This document shows positions 42,668-51,412 of a stretch of 64,000 nt of DNA, one piece after another. The first letter of the stretch is position 1; each line of letters starts with the position of its first letter. Under the pieces are notes generated by a model. The model saw only the letters and a list, made by a program, of their open reading frames with translations. It searched no databases and had not been told where the DNA came from. Source of the stretch: Vibrio penaeicida (GTDB taxonomy: Bacteria; Pseudomonadota; Gammaproteobacteria; Enterobacterales; Vibrionaceae); NCBI RefSeq assembly GCF_019977755.1, contig NZ_AP025145.1, positions 682,001-746,000 of the forward strand, in the 5' to 3' direction. Made by a program: the position numbers and the translations under genes.

Positions 42668-44719
42668 TTAAACAGCAGAGGCAATGCCGTCATTCGGTTT
42701 ATCCAAATCCAAAATCAGTGGAACGCGGATTTTAAAACACGCGCCTTGCTCGTTCTCTGTAACGCATTGGATGCTGCCTTTTAGAAGTTGTACAACCATA
42801 TTGTAGACAATGTTAGCGCCTAAACCACTGCCTCCGCCTCCGCGCTTAGTGGTCACAAATGGTTCGAATATCTTATCTTTCACGGAATCGGCAATGCCCT
42901 TTCCGGTATCTCGGTATACGATATTGAGATGCTCATCCTCAGTACTGATGTGAATATAAACGTTTCTAGGACCATCCCAGTGGTCAAATCCATGGCGAAT
43001 ACTGTTTGTAATTAAATTGGTGAATATCTGAATGTAGGAACTTGGATAACTTTCGATATCGATATCGTGAGAACAATCTAGGTGCACTGCCATTTTTGCC
43101 ACTCGAACTTCGTGAGATAAAGACAGCAGCAGTTTTTCTAGGATGTCTTTTAGGTTGAATTCATACGCTGTCTGACTGGTTTGGTCGACGGCCACTTCTT
43201 TAAAACTACTCACCAGTTTTTCAGCTCTTTGAAGATTGGTGGTTAAGATTTCGGTTGATTGTTGCAACGAAAGAAGGACTTTAGAAAACTGTGCCTTTGA
43301 AAGGTTACCGGATTCGAAACCTTTACGCAGTGTTTGAACGTTCTCTTCGAGAAAACTCGTCGCGGTGACACTGATACCAAGAGGTGTGTTGATTTCATGA
43401 GCAATACCACCTACCAAGCCACCGAGTGACGCCATTTTTTCTGCCTCGACTAGGTTTTGCTGCGTTTCTTGCAGCTTTTTCAAAGTGAACTGGAGTTCTT
43501 CGTTTGCTGTTTCAAGTGATTGAGTGCGTTCCCTAACTTTCTTTTCTAAGCTCAGGTTGAGCGATTCAAGTTCGAGTTGCGTGTCATTGAGTTGAGTAAC
43601 GTCAGCGCCAAAGCAGAGTACTCGGTTAGAATGATCATCTAGGCTGACAAATCGCCAATGCACGGTCATGGTATTACCGTCACTGTCTCGGTTGGTGACC
43701 TCCAAGACATCGGATGGCAAATTCACAATGATTTGATTTTCTTGTTCAGGAGTCCAATAACCATTCGCGAATACGCGAAACCAATTTCTAGCCACAACGT
43801 CGTCTTGTTTTCGCCCACAACGTTTGAATGCTTCTGGGTTTAACATTTGAATATTAAATTCGATTCGATCAACAACGCAAAGTAGGTTAGGGGAGTTATC
43901 AATGATAGCTGCGTTGTATTGCATTTGTTGAATGAGGTTTTGTTTGTCTTTGATCTGCTGGGTGACATCCGTAAAAACATAACATTTGCTGCCACCTTCT
44001 AAATCCAGCTCCTTGTAGCCAATAAAGGTGTCGTGTTTTGTCAGTAAGGAGTGAGGTTCAAACACTTCTTTTGAAGCACTGCCCGATACGAATTGGCTAA
44101 ATTCAGGGCTGCGTCGCCAGCCTATGTCACACAAACAATCCACTAAACCAAATGGATGATTTTTTAGTAAACCGTTTATTTCGCTCAATTGCTCCCCAAC
44201 AATTCGGTGAAAAGGAGGGTTGCTTGAAACGAGTTCGCGTTCCGTATTTACTATGGCGATCCCATGCCCAATGGAATTGAACGTGGTATTGAGGTACTCC
44301 TGAACGCGCTGTTTCTCTAGTTCCGACTTTTTTAGCGACGTAATTTCTATACCGCTCATTACGACACCGACTTGGGTGCCTTCTATATCCAAACGGGGTT
44401 GGTATTGAATATTGATGAATCTTTTATTGTCCGTTTCGGTAGGCAACTCAACTTCGAAACTGATTGATTCGCCATTCAGTGCTCGCTCAAGCAAAGGGGC
44501 GGCATTGGCGTAAACTGGGGGAGGTAACGCTTCTTTTACGGTTTTATTGAGGACTTTCTCGCTGGTGGAGCGAATAAAATCCAAGTACTGTTGGCTGACA
44601 ACGATGTATCTTAAATCACTATCCAGTACTGCAACCATAATAGGGATGCTGTGAAACACGCTGGCAAGAAGTGGAAAGCTCATTGAGCTGTCGACAGCAT
44701 CCGTTGCTTTTGGCGGCAT
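42668..44719 (-). CDS. Hybrid-less PAS sensor histidine kinase, soluble
   Basis: 683 residues from ATG 44719 behind GAGG; the frame opens at a TTG four codons earlier. No transmembrane helix is seen, so it is cytoplasmic. Three PAS-like domains lie at about 15-135, 140-260 and 265-395, each ending in a '(E/D)ITxLK'- or 'DVTQ'-type helix, followed by a coiled coil (about 400-440). H-box 'EKMASLGGLVGGIAHEINTPLG', N-box 'IFTNLITNSIRHGF', G1 'YRDTGKGI', F-box 'FEPFVTTKRGGGGSGLG'. There is no receiver domain and no response regulator nearby, so it is an orphan kinase. Confidence 0.9.
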   Translation of the reverse strand: MPPKATDAVDSSMSFPLLASVFHSIPIMVAVLDSDLRYIVVSQQYLDFIRSTSEKVLNKTVKEALPPPVYANAAPLLERALNGESISFEVELPTETDNKRFINIQYQPRLDIEGTQVGVVMSGIEITSLKKSELEKQRVQEYLNTTFNSIGHGIAIVNTERELVSSNPPFHRIVGEQLSEINGLLKNHPFGLVDCLCDIGWRRSPEFSQFVSGSASKEVFEPHSLLTKHDTFIGYKELDLEGGSKCYVFTDVTQQIKDKQNLIQQMQYNAAIIDNSPNLLCVVDRIEFNIQMLNPEAFKRCGRKQDDVVARNWFRVFANGYWTPEQENQIIVNLPSDVLEVTNRDSDGNTMTVHWRFVSLDDHSNRVLCFGADVTQLNDTQLELESLNLSLEKKVRERTQSLETANEELQFTLKKLQETQQNLVEAEKMASLGGLVGGIAHEINTPLGISVTATSFLEENVQTLRKGFESGNLSKAQFSKVLLSLQQSTEILTTNLQRAEKLVSSFKEVAVDQTSQTAYEFNLKDILEKLLLSLSHEVRVAKMAVHLDCSHDIDIESYPSSYIQIFTNLITNSIRHGFDHWDGPRNVYIHISTEDEHLNIVYRDTGKGIADSVKDKIFEPFVTTKRGGGGSGLGANIVYNMVVQLLKGSIQCVTENEQGACFKIRVPLILDLDKPNDGIASAV

Positions 44720-45192
44720 AATATTCCTCAATCCCTACATGATTCATCGATCTTAAACGTATACGTTATCTAATGATAAAAGTTAGTTGACGAATTGCAG
44801 TTATACAACTTGATCAAGAGAATGAGCTTGTATTGAATTACAACATTCCTTCGGTAATGATGAAATAAATAATAGTCTCTAACCCTATTCCTTGTTTAAG
44901 GTTGGTAAATACGTAAGGCTTATTCGATCGCATTCGCGATGTATACTATCCATACCCTCCAATGACGACATAGACTTGTTCTTTTTCAATTAATTCGTGG
45001 ACTTTTCTGCAAAAGAGTCCAGTTTGAAGCGGGATCGACAACGACAGCTTCCAGTTTTTTGCCCAGTAATCCCCCTTTTGTGTTTGTAGTTTAATATCAA
45101 TGGGTTAATTTTGAATGCTTTTGGTGCAGTTGCACTGATAGGTTTCACTGAAATTGTGAAACCTACATGGTGAACATTTCGAAAAGTGAACG
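44720..45192. other. 473-bp gene-free region
   Basis: Between the kinase start and the end of the binding-protein gene, both on minus. It contains the kinase promoter and several AT-rich runs. No ORF with a ribosome-binding site or clear hairpin was recognised. Confidence 0.4.
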
Positions 45193-46131
45193 TTAAAAGC
45201 AGCTAGTAATTGAGCGGCTGTTTTTAGCGTGGAGTTTGTTGTAATAACGTTTGACTATATCGTTATACACACCGGATTGTTTCAATCTGATCAGAGTTTG
45301 ATTGATGGCGGTGACCAGTTGTTCGGCTCTCGGTGAGCGCTTCGATATCACAAAGTAAAAACGGACATTCTCTTCATCGAGTGACTGACAAGCAATGTTG
45401 TTGGGTAGGGTTACCTCACCCGTTGCGATACTGCCCGCGATAATAGGGGCGGGGATTTCCATTATCTCGCAGCGACCATGTTCTAACATCATGATCATGC
45501 TGCTTAGTCCAGATTTGTGTATTGAGATAATTTTGTCATCAAGATGAGTGTGTTTTTCGATGTAATTTTTAACAACGCGCCCATCTGCTTCACATACATC
45601 AAAATGTTTCAATTCACGCAGTGTTGTTAATCTACCCCCCGACATTGGATTGAAGAGTCCTTTTGGGAACTCGTCTTTAGAATAAAATATGGCACGCGAG
45701 AGGGTGTATATGGGCCCAATGAAATAGAATTCTTTTGCTTTCTCTTCACTGTATGTAACGTCTGTGGTGATTTCAAAACTGCTCTCGTGCCCGAGTTTCT
45801 GTAAGTTATGGAGGCACCGCTTATTCGGCATGAGTTTATACTGGAATTTAAACTGGTGTTGGGTTGCTGTGGCTTCCAATATATCTATATTGACGCCAAC
45901 AATATTGCTCGTTGTTTGTTTGTTTTCTTCTTTTACACCTGGCTTGTGTGGCATTTCGTAGTAAAACGGTGCCCAGGTATCGCTGCAAACTTGAACTGGT
46001 AGTCGATTATCTAAATTCGACTCTGATTCGAAAGGATCGTCAGCCTTTGCACGATTCTCTGCGTTCACGACATTGAAAAAATTCAAAAAAACAACACAGA
46101 TTAAAGAGTACAGCCAAAAATACCAGTGCAT
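45193..46131 (-). CDS. Periplasmic solute-binding protein (SBP_bac_3 like)
   Basis: 312 residues with an N-terminal signal ('FWLYSLICVVFLNFFNVVNA'). The mature protein has the family-3 binding fold: 'PVQVCSDTWAPFYYE', 'GVNIDILEATATQHQFKFQYKLMP', 'YSEEKAKEFYFIGPIYTLSRAIFYS', and a C-terminal 'RSPRAEQLVTAINQTLIRLKQSGVYNDIVKRYY'. No permease or ATPase is adjacent, so it may be a stand-alone sensor or scavenger; such orphans are common in Vibrio. Confidence 0.82.
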   Translation of the reverse strand: MHWYFWLYSLICVVFLNFFNVVNAENRAKADDPFESESNLDNRLPVQVCSDTWAPFYYEMPHKPGVKEENKQTTSNIVGVNIDILEATATQHQFKFQYKLMPNKRCLHNLQKLGHESSFEITTDVTYSEEKAKEFYFIGPIYTLSRAIFYSKDEFPKGLFNPMSGGRLTTLRELKHFDVCEADGRVVKNYIEKHTHLDDKIISIHKSGLSSMIMMLEHGRCEIMEIPAPIIAGSIATGEVTLPNNIACQSLDEENVRFYFVISKRSPRAEQLVTAINQTLIRLKQSGVYNDIVKRYYNKLHAKNSRSITSCF

Positions 46132-46376
46132 TTACCCATCCAATAAAAATGTAATAGACCAAGTATAGTCAAGCTACTGAGCTGAACAGAAAATAATCTA
46201 TGTCGATACTCTAGAAAAGAACGCTAAACCTGAATGGTTTGTCCGTTTGATCAGGTTTACAACGGCTACACCTCAAAAATGAAACTAAATAGAGACTATT
46301 GGTTAACTTTCTCGTGACTTCTTTAGGTTTTGTCTATTATTTAATCAGTTGTAAAAGTGACCGATTGGAGTGGATG

Positions 46377-46826
46377 ATGGAACAGACACCGCGACACATT
46401 ATGATGGAGCTTGGGTACTTAGGGCTTTTGCCCTTTCTTGGTTGTTTAGTTCTTATGGTGGCGGATATTTCGCTATTTGGGCATACCCCATTGGGGCTTT
46501 TTGTTACTTATAGCGCGATTATATTGAGCTTTTTATCCGGTGCTTTGTGGGGAAATGCGATTGATCATTTCTCTCATGCATTAAGCCGTAATGGAATGCT
46601 ATTAAGCAATTCTTTCACATTTATTGCGTGGGCGGTTTTATTGCAATCACCGGAAAATCATTGGATTTCTCTGTTCATGCTGGCTTTTGGGTATGTAGCA
46701 GTTTGGTTCACTGAAGCGACATTGCGAAACTCTGAAAATGAAAATAATGCGAAAGGCTACAATGCTCTTAGAACAAGGTTAACCATCGGGGTTGTCGCAT
46801 TTCATGGGGTTGCACTCGTGGTATGA
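46377..46826 (+). CDS. DUF3429 membrane protein
   Basis: About 149 residues from ATG 46377 (or 46374) behind GGAG; a longer frame from 46299 is not supported. Five transmembrane helices; 'LGYLGLLPFLGCLVL' and 'AIILSFLSGALWGNAI' match DUF3429. Function unknown. It lies just left of the first Fur box but reads toward it and is probably not part of the siderophore locus. Confidence 0.78.
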   Translation: MEQTPRHIMMELGYLGLLPFLGCLVLMVADISLFGHTPLGLFVTYSAIILSFLSGALWGNAIDHFSHALSRNGMLLSNSFTFIAWAVLLQSPENHWISLFMLAFGYVAVWFTEATLRNSENENNAKGYNALRTRLTIGVVAFHGVALVV

Positions 46827-46834
46827 ATATAATT

Positions 46835-46853
46835 GTAAATGATTCTCATTGAG
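46835..46853. promoter_or_regulatory. Fur box upstream of the VibH-like gene
   Basis: GTAAATGATTCTCATTGAG keeps the AATGAT...TCATT core of the 19-bp Fur consensus. It lies 168 bp before the vibH-like start. Confidence 0.65.
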
Positions 46854-47020
46854 TTTTGTTGCTGTGTTGGTATTATCTGGCGGCTTTTGGTTATATTCAA
46901 TTAACCTCAGCCAAGGATAAGGATAAACCTTTTGCATTTAAATCGAAGTAGCGATGTTTGAATGGAGTGTCTTTGCTCAGCTTATCCTAAACTGAGGTGC
47001 ATTTAGGTAAGGAAACCACA

Positions 47021-48298
47021 ATGAGCCAAGTTTGGCATCCACTCACCCATGCTCAGCAATCCTATTGGGATGAGTTCTTGCACCACCCTGATAGCTCTGG
47101 ATCTGTCGTAGCCCATCGTATTGAAATTAATGGTCCTTGTGATACTAATTTGTTGCTGCGCGCGATTCGCCAAGCTGTTGATGAAGCAGATGTATTAAAC
47201 TTATCATTCAAAGTCGAGGAAAGTGAATCTTATCCACGTCAGTCCGTTATTCCTTCGCTGGGTTCGAATGTAGAAATCATCGACCTTAGAACAAAGTCTA
47301 ATAGTGAAGCGTTGGCTAACGAGATGATGCACAGTGACTCAAGTACACCCATTAACCTAACCAACTCTACGCTTTCTTTACAAAGGCTGTATCTACTATC
47401 TGATGAAAAACGAATTTGGTATTCGCGAGCACACCATATTGCAGTAGATGGTTACAGCATGAGCTTAATCGAGGATCGATGTGCAACGTTATATCGATGT
47501 TTTGTATCAGAAGAAATACCACCTGCTGCATACAAAAGGCTCGATACTTACATAAAAGAAGATCATGACTACTTTACAGGCAAACGTTTTGGTCTAGATG
47601 AAGCGTTTTGGCAAGAATATATAGAGAGTTCCGATCTCGAAAAAGTAGAGAGTAATAGCTTGTGCTTCGATACGGTAGAAAAAAGGTTAGAGTTACCGGA
47701 TGAAATAGGCACGGCATTACTGGCTTTATCGAAAAAGCTCGTGATTGGGTGGACAGATATTTTACTGCTTTTAACTTCGGCGTACTTATATTCCCATTTC
47801 CGCACTACACAAGGGCAAAAGGAAGATGGATTTCCGGTATGGATTCCTTTTATGAATAGAATGGGAAATCCTTGCGCTAATACACCTTCGTTAATGGTAA
47901 ATGCCATTCCATATAAAGTGTGCGTTAAACAGAATGAGAGTGTCGAAGATTATCTTCTGCGATCCGTAAAAGAGTTAAGAAAGCTTTATTCACATGGTCG
48001 ATATAGGCTAGAGAGTAAAAATATATCTGAAGGTAGTCATTATTTTTTGTCACCTTTTATTAATATATTGCCTTTCGATCCACCCGAATTTCATTTGTGT
48101 CAGACAAATCACCAAGTCATTGCTGGTGGTATAGCAGATGGCTTTAATATTACCTTTCGATCTTCAAAGGATGCCTCAGGAATGAGCGTGTTAATTGAAG
48201 GGGAGTCGGCACTCTATGATCAGTCCGCAGTAGGTGTTCATGCCAACGGGCTGAGGGAATTTTTGCATTCCACATTGTTTAGTTTTCCTGCCAATTGA
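47021..48298 (+). CDS. Free-standing NRPS condensation protein (VibH-like)
   Basis: 425 residues from ATG 47021 behind TAAGGA. It is a single condensation domain with nothing attached: 'PLTHAQQSYWDEFLHHP' (C1), 'SRAHHIAVDGYSMSLIEDR' with HHxxxDG at residues 138-144 (C3), 'VWIPFMNRMGNP' and 'MVNAIPYKVCV' (C5-like). VibH of V. cholerae joins carrier-bound DHB to free norspermidine, and this protein very likely does the same first amide step. It lies alone with its own Fur box. Confidence 0.88.
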   Translation: MSQVWHPLTHAQQSYWDEFLHHPDSSGSVVAHRIEINGPCDTNLLLRAIRQAVDEADVLNLSFKVEESESYPRQSVIPSLGSNVEIIDLRTKSNSEALANEMMHSDSSTPINLTNSTLSLQRLYLLSDEKRIWYSRAHHIAVDGYSMSLIEDRCATLYRCFVSEEIPPAAYKRLDTYIKEDHDYFTGKRFGLDEAFWQEYIESSDLEKVESNSLCFDTVEKRLELPDEIGTALLALSKKLVIGWTDILLLLTSAYLYSHFRTTQGQKEDGFPVWIPFMNRMGNPCANTPSLMVNAIPYKVCVKQNESVEDYLLRSVKELRKLYSHGRYRLESKNISEGSHYFLSPFINILPFDPPEFHLCQTNHQVIAGGIADGFNITFRSSKDASGMSVLIEGESALYDQSAVGVHANGLREFLHSTLFSFPAN

Positions 48299-48769
48299 CA
48301 CCAAATATCCTGTTCATATTTACGAAATATGTTGCTCTAGATTAGGTAGAGCTTGCCTCTGCCTAATTTTAAGAAATCTTTAAGGGCTTCTATTCCTTAA
48401 ATAAAATCCATTAATGATAATAATAACTATTAATATATATAAATGAGAATGCTTTACATTTATATATGCTATCGATAGAGTACGAACCTAAAATCGTCAA
48501 GCTACAGATAGAAAAAAGTTCACAAGTATCTGCATATTGAATTCTGATGCTTTTTTGTTCTGTCTGATAAGCGGTTTTTAGTCGGAATACTCGCTCTCAA
48601 ATACACAACGTAGTGGTTAATGGGAGTCACAAGGAAGTCTAGTCGAATACTCAGTTAACGAGTCCATCGCCTTTTCACTCATTTGAACAGCTTCCAATTT
48701 GGCTTTTATTTTTTGTTAAATCGTATTTGAGCGCACCAATTGTTAATGCTTAGTTAAGGAGAATTTTAA
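48299..48769. promoter_or_regulatory. 471-bp receptor promoter region with Fur box
   Basis: AATGATAATAATAACTATT at 48413-48431 matches the Fur consensus well; a weaker ATGAGAATG core follows at 48443. That leaves about 340 bp before the receptor start, long for a leader. I saw no recognisable sRNA or riboswitch. Confidence 0.6.
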
Positions 48770-50848
48770 ATGACAGCATTACGTCCAGCGCAGATGAATG
48801 TAATAGGAAACAAAACATTCAAATTGCGCACCTTATCCGCAGTTATTATGGGACTCTGCGTGGGTGGTCAGGCATTTGCAGAAACAAATAATAAAAACGA
48901 AGCAAATTCTGAAGAAGGTACTATTTCTGTTGTCACCGTAATTGGTGAAAAAACAGAGCGCTCTATTTACGACACAGGTTCAAGTGTTGAAGTTTACGAT
49001 GAAGACCGCATCAACACGACTCCAGGTGCGACGGAGGTTGCTGATTTACTTCAGATCACTCCGAACATTGTGGATACCGGTAAAGGAAATAGCTTACCAA
49101 CTATTCGTGGTCTAGATGGCTCAGGGCCATCTGTTGGAGGTGCCGCAAGTTTTGCAGGTACAGCCCCACGTTTAAACCTTTCTATTGATGGTCGATCTTT
49201 AACTTATTCTGAGATTGCATTTGGTCCTCGTTATCTATGGGATATGCAACAAGCAGAAATTTACCTTGGTCCTCAAAGCTATGTTCAGGGGCAAAATGCC
49301 TCTGCTGGTGCCATAGTGATGAAATCAAAAGATCCAACGTATCACTTTGAAAGTGCTGTTAAGGGCGCAATAGGTGAACAAAACTATTCTCAAACTGCAG
49401 CAATGGTTTCTGCCCCTATCCTTGATGATGAGCTTGCGTTTCGTTTGAGTGTCGATCAGCAAAAACGCAAATCTCATCTAGACTTAGCTACTTATGATCC
49501 TGTGGGTGATTCACGCCGTGTTGAAACGACAATGGCTCGAGGTAAGTTTCTATTTGAACCTTCGGCGTTAGAAGGGTTTAGAACGACTTTAGCAGTAACT
49601 TACATGGACACCCGTGCACCTCAGTCAGAAAATGTGGTGGGTCCAAACTACCCAGCTGAACGCCCTGTTTATGAAAGTAACAGTGTAAGTACCACATGGA
49701 ATGTATCATGGAAACTGTCTGACACAACTACGATCGAAAATAACCTTGTATACGCTAAGTTTGATTATGATCGTATGACAGATCCTACGGGTCGCCGTGC
49801 GGACTTTACGACTAAGGGTAAGGAATTCCATATTGAGCCTTTGGTTAAATACAACTCACTTGATGACAAGATCGTAGCTCTTGCAGGCTTACGTTACTTT
49901 AGCTCTAAACAAGACGATCTATTTATTACTACTAGCGAAACGTCAATGGAGGGAAGTACAAAGACTCAATCAGCGTTTGCGGAAGTGACTTATTCTGCAA
50001 CTGAACAGGTTCATGTAACATTTGCTGGTAGATTTGAGAAAGAGAATAAAGTAAGAGATGTTGATCTTTTCTCACTTGATTATGATGAAACTGCGACAGT
50101 ATTTCTTCCTAAGTTTGATGTAGCGTATAAGCCAGAAAGTACTCAGACTATCGGCTTCAAGGTCGCGAAGGGTTATAACTCTGGTGGTGCTGGTTTGGCA
50201 TTCAACCCAACTCGTAGAGCTCCAATGCTACCATATAGCTTCGAACAGGAAGATATGTGGAATTACGAAATTTACACTCGTCACCTTTTGCAGGGCAGCA
50301 CCGTTGAGTTGACTACCAATTTATTCTATAACGACTTCAATAATATGCAGATTCAGCAGACTAAGCCGGACGGATACGTATTTGTAGAAAATGTGGATGG
50401 AGCAAATTCATATGGTGCCGAGGCTGGAACTCGCTGGCTAGCGACTTCCGATTTGGAAGTATTTGCTAATATTGGTTTGCTAAAAACAGAATATAAAGAG
50501 ACTGACCTTCAAGGTGGTAAGACTCGAGAATTACCTCGTGCTCCATCTCTAACTGGAACATTGGGTGCTCTTTATACATTTGCAGATGGGTTTGAGTTGA
50601 GTGGTAATGCTAACTATACTGGCTCGTACTTCTCTGATAGAGAGAACAGCGCCGCGCAAGAAATTGACCCATTCTGGGTGTCAAATGCGCAGCTAGCCTA
50701 TGTATTTGATGGTGGTCGTGCATCTCTATTCGTGACAAACGTATTTGATTCACAAAAGAAAACACTCGTCACTTATGCACCTGCAGTTGATGAGCCATTA
50801 GAACAAGCGCCTCGCCAAATTGGTGCTTCAATAGAATTACACTTCTAA
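48770..50848 (+). CDS. TonB-dependent ferric siderophore receptor
   Basis: 692 residues. The signal peptide ends near 'CVGGQAFA' (about 38). A TonB-box-like segment 'TISVVTVIGEK' comes next, then the plug ('TEVADLLQITPNIVDTGKGNSLPTIRGLDGSGP') and the 22-strand barrel ending in 'RQIGASIELHF' with terminal Phe. Start ATG behind TAAGGAG. Fur box upstream, siderophore genes on both sides: it most likely imports the locus's own ferric siderophore (ViuA/VuuA role). Confidence 0.9.
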   Translation: MTALRPAQMNVIGNKTFKLRTLSAVIMGLCVGGQAFAETNNKNEANSEEGTISVVTVIGEKTERSIYDTGSSVEVYDEDRINTTPGATEVADLLQITPNIVDTGKGNSLPTIRGLDGSGPSVGGAASFAGTAPRLNLSIDGRSLTYSEIAFGPRYLWDMQQAEIYLGPQSYVQGQNASAGAIVMKSKDPTYHFESAVKGAIGEQNYSQTAAMVSAPILDDELAFRLSVDQQKRKSHLDLATYDPVGDSRRVETTMARGKFLFEPSALEGFRTTLAVTYMDTRAPQSENVVGPNYPAERPVYESNSVSTTWNVSWKLSDTTTIENNLVYAKFDYDRMTDPTGRRADFTTKGKEFHIEPLVKYNSLDDKIVALAGLRYFSSKQDDLFITTSETSMEGSTKTQSAFAEVTYSATEQVHVTFAGRFEKENKVRDVDLFSLDYDETATVFLPKFDVAYKPESTQTIGFKVAKGYNSGGAGLAFNPTRRAPMLPYSFEQEDMWNYEIYTRHLLQGSTVELTTNLFYNDFNNMQIQQTKPDGYVFVENVDGANSYGAEAGTRWLATSDLEVFANIGLLKTEYKETDLQGGKTRELPRAPSLTGTLGALYTFADGFELSGNANYTGSYFSDRENSAAQEIDPFWVSNAQLAYVFDGGRASLFVTNVFDSQKKTLVTYAPAVDEPLEQAPRQIGASIELHF

Positions 50849-50865
50849 ATTTTTAGATATAAACA

Positions 50866-50897
50866 AAAAACGCCTTGCTTAAAGTAAGGCGTTTTTA
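50866..50897 (+). terminator. Terminator of the receptor gene
   Basis: AAAAACGCCTT pairs with AAGGCGTTTTT; the stem extends inward by CTT/AAG with a G-U pair; T-run follows. Confidence 0.88.
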
Positions 50898-50905
50898 TTT
50901 GGTAG

Positions 50906-50942
50906 TAAAAAAAGCAGCTTAGGTGAATAACCAAAGCTGCTT
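50906..50942 (-). terminator. Terminator of the stand-alone carrier gene
   Basis: AAGCAGCTT (50912-50920) and AAGCTGCTT (50934-50942), extended by GGT/ACC; on the minus strand a run of seven T follows. Confidence 0.82.
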
Positions 50943-50960
50943 GATTTTTGATTCGTGTGG

Positions 50961-51203
50961 TTAGGCGGACACTTCACTTGAGGCGATGATTTCTTTCCAT
51001 GACTCCAACGTTGGTGTCTCCATCAACTGTGCAAAATTGATATCCAAACCAGCATTTCTAAACTGACCTGTAAGACGCATCATACTGATTGAATCCAAAC
51101 CTAACTCAATTAAGTTTACATCAGGTTTTATTGATTCGGCCGGAACGCCCAAAAGCTGGCTAATCGTCGCTAACAAATCAATACTCGCTTCTTGCTTTGA
51201 CAA
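50961..51203 (-). CDS. Stand-alone aryl carrier protein
   Basis: 80 residues if begun at TTG 51203, which has a good AAGGA 9 nt ahead; the frame is open to ATG 51278 but the extra 25 residues are not carrier-like. One carrier domain: 'SIDLLATISQLLGVPAESIKPDVNLIELGLDSISMMRL' with the phosphopantetheine Ser at residue 38. It resembles the ArCP half of EntB/VibB. The divergent gene is the salicylate-type AMP ligase, sharing a Fur box, so it is the likely acceptor of salicylate. Confidence 0.85.
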   Translation of the reverse strand: MSKQEASIDLLATISQLLGVPAESIKPDVNLIELGLDSISMMRLTGQFRNAGLDINFAQLMETPTLESWKEIIASSEVSA

Positions 51204-51297
51204 AATAATATCCTTTTTTTTCGGAGGGTTACGTAAAACTTCCAATGTGTGATTCAAAGTCGTCGTACACAATATCATTACTTGATTGTCGCATTCA

Positions 51298-51316
51298 AAT
51301 GATTATTATTAGCATT
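51298..51316. promoter_or_regulatory. Fur box shared by carrier and AMP ligase
   Basis: AATGATTATTATTAGCATT, between divergent genes at 51203 and 51413. Confidence 0.65.
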
Positions 51317-51412
51317 TGAGAATATACTTATGTATAAGTTGCACTGCGTGTGCTTGATTATGCTTTTCAAGCAAATACTCACGTCATCAGTAAAGAAACA
51401 TTAGGGAATGAG

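Noticed and set aside
48299..48769. Small RNA such as RyhB in the long receptor leader
   Set aside because: The conserved RyhB core was not found and no terminator-like hairpin ends a candidate transcript.
51204..51278. 25-residue N-terminal extension of the stand-alone carrier
   Set aside because: The extension is not carrier-like and TTG 51203 has AAGGA; not fully excluded.
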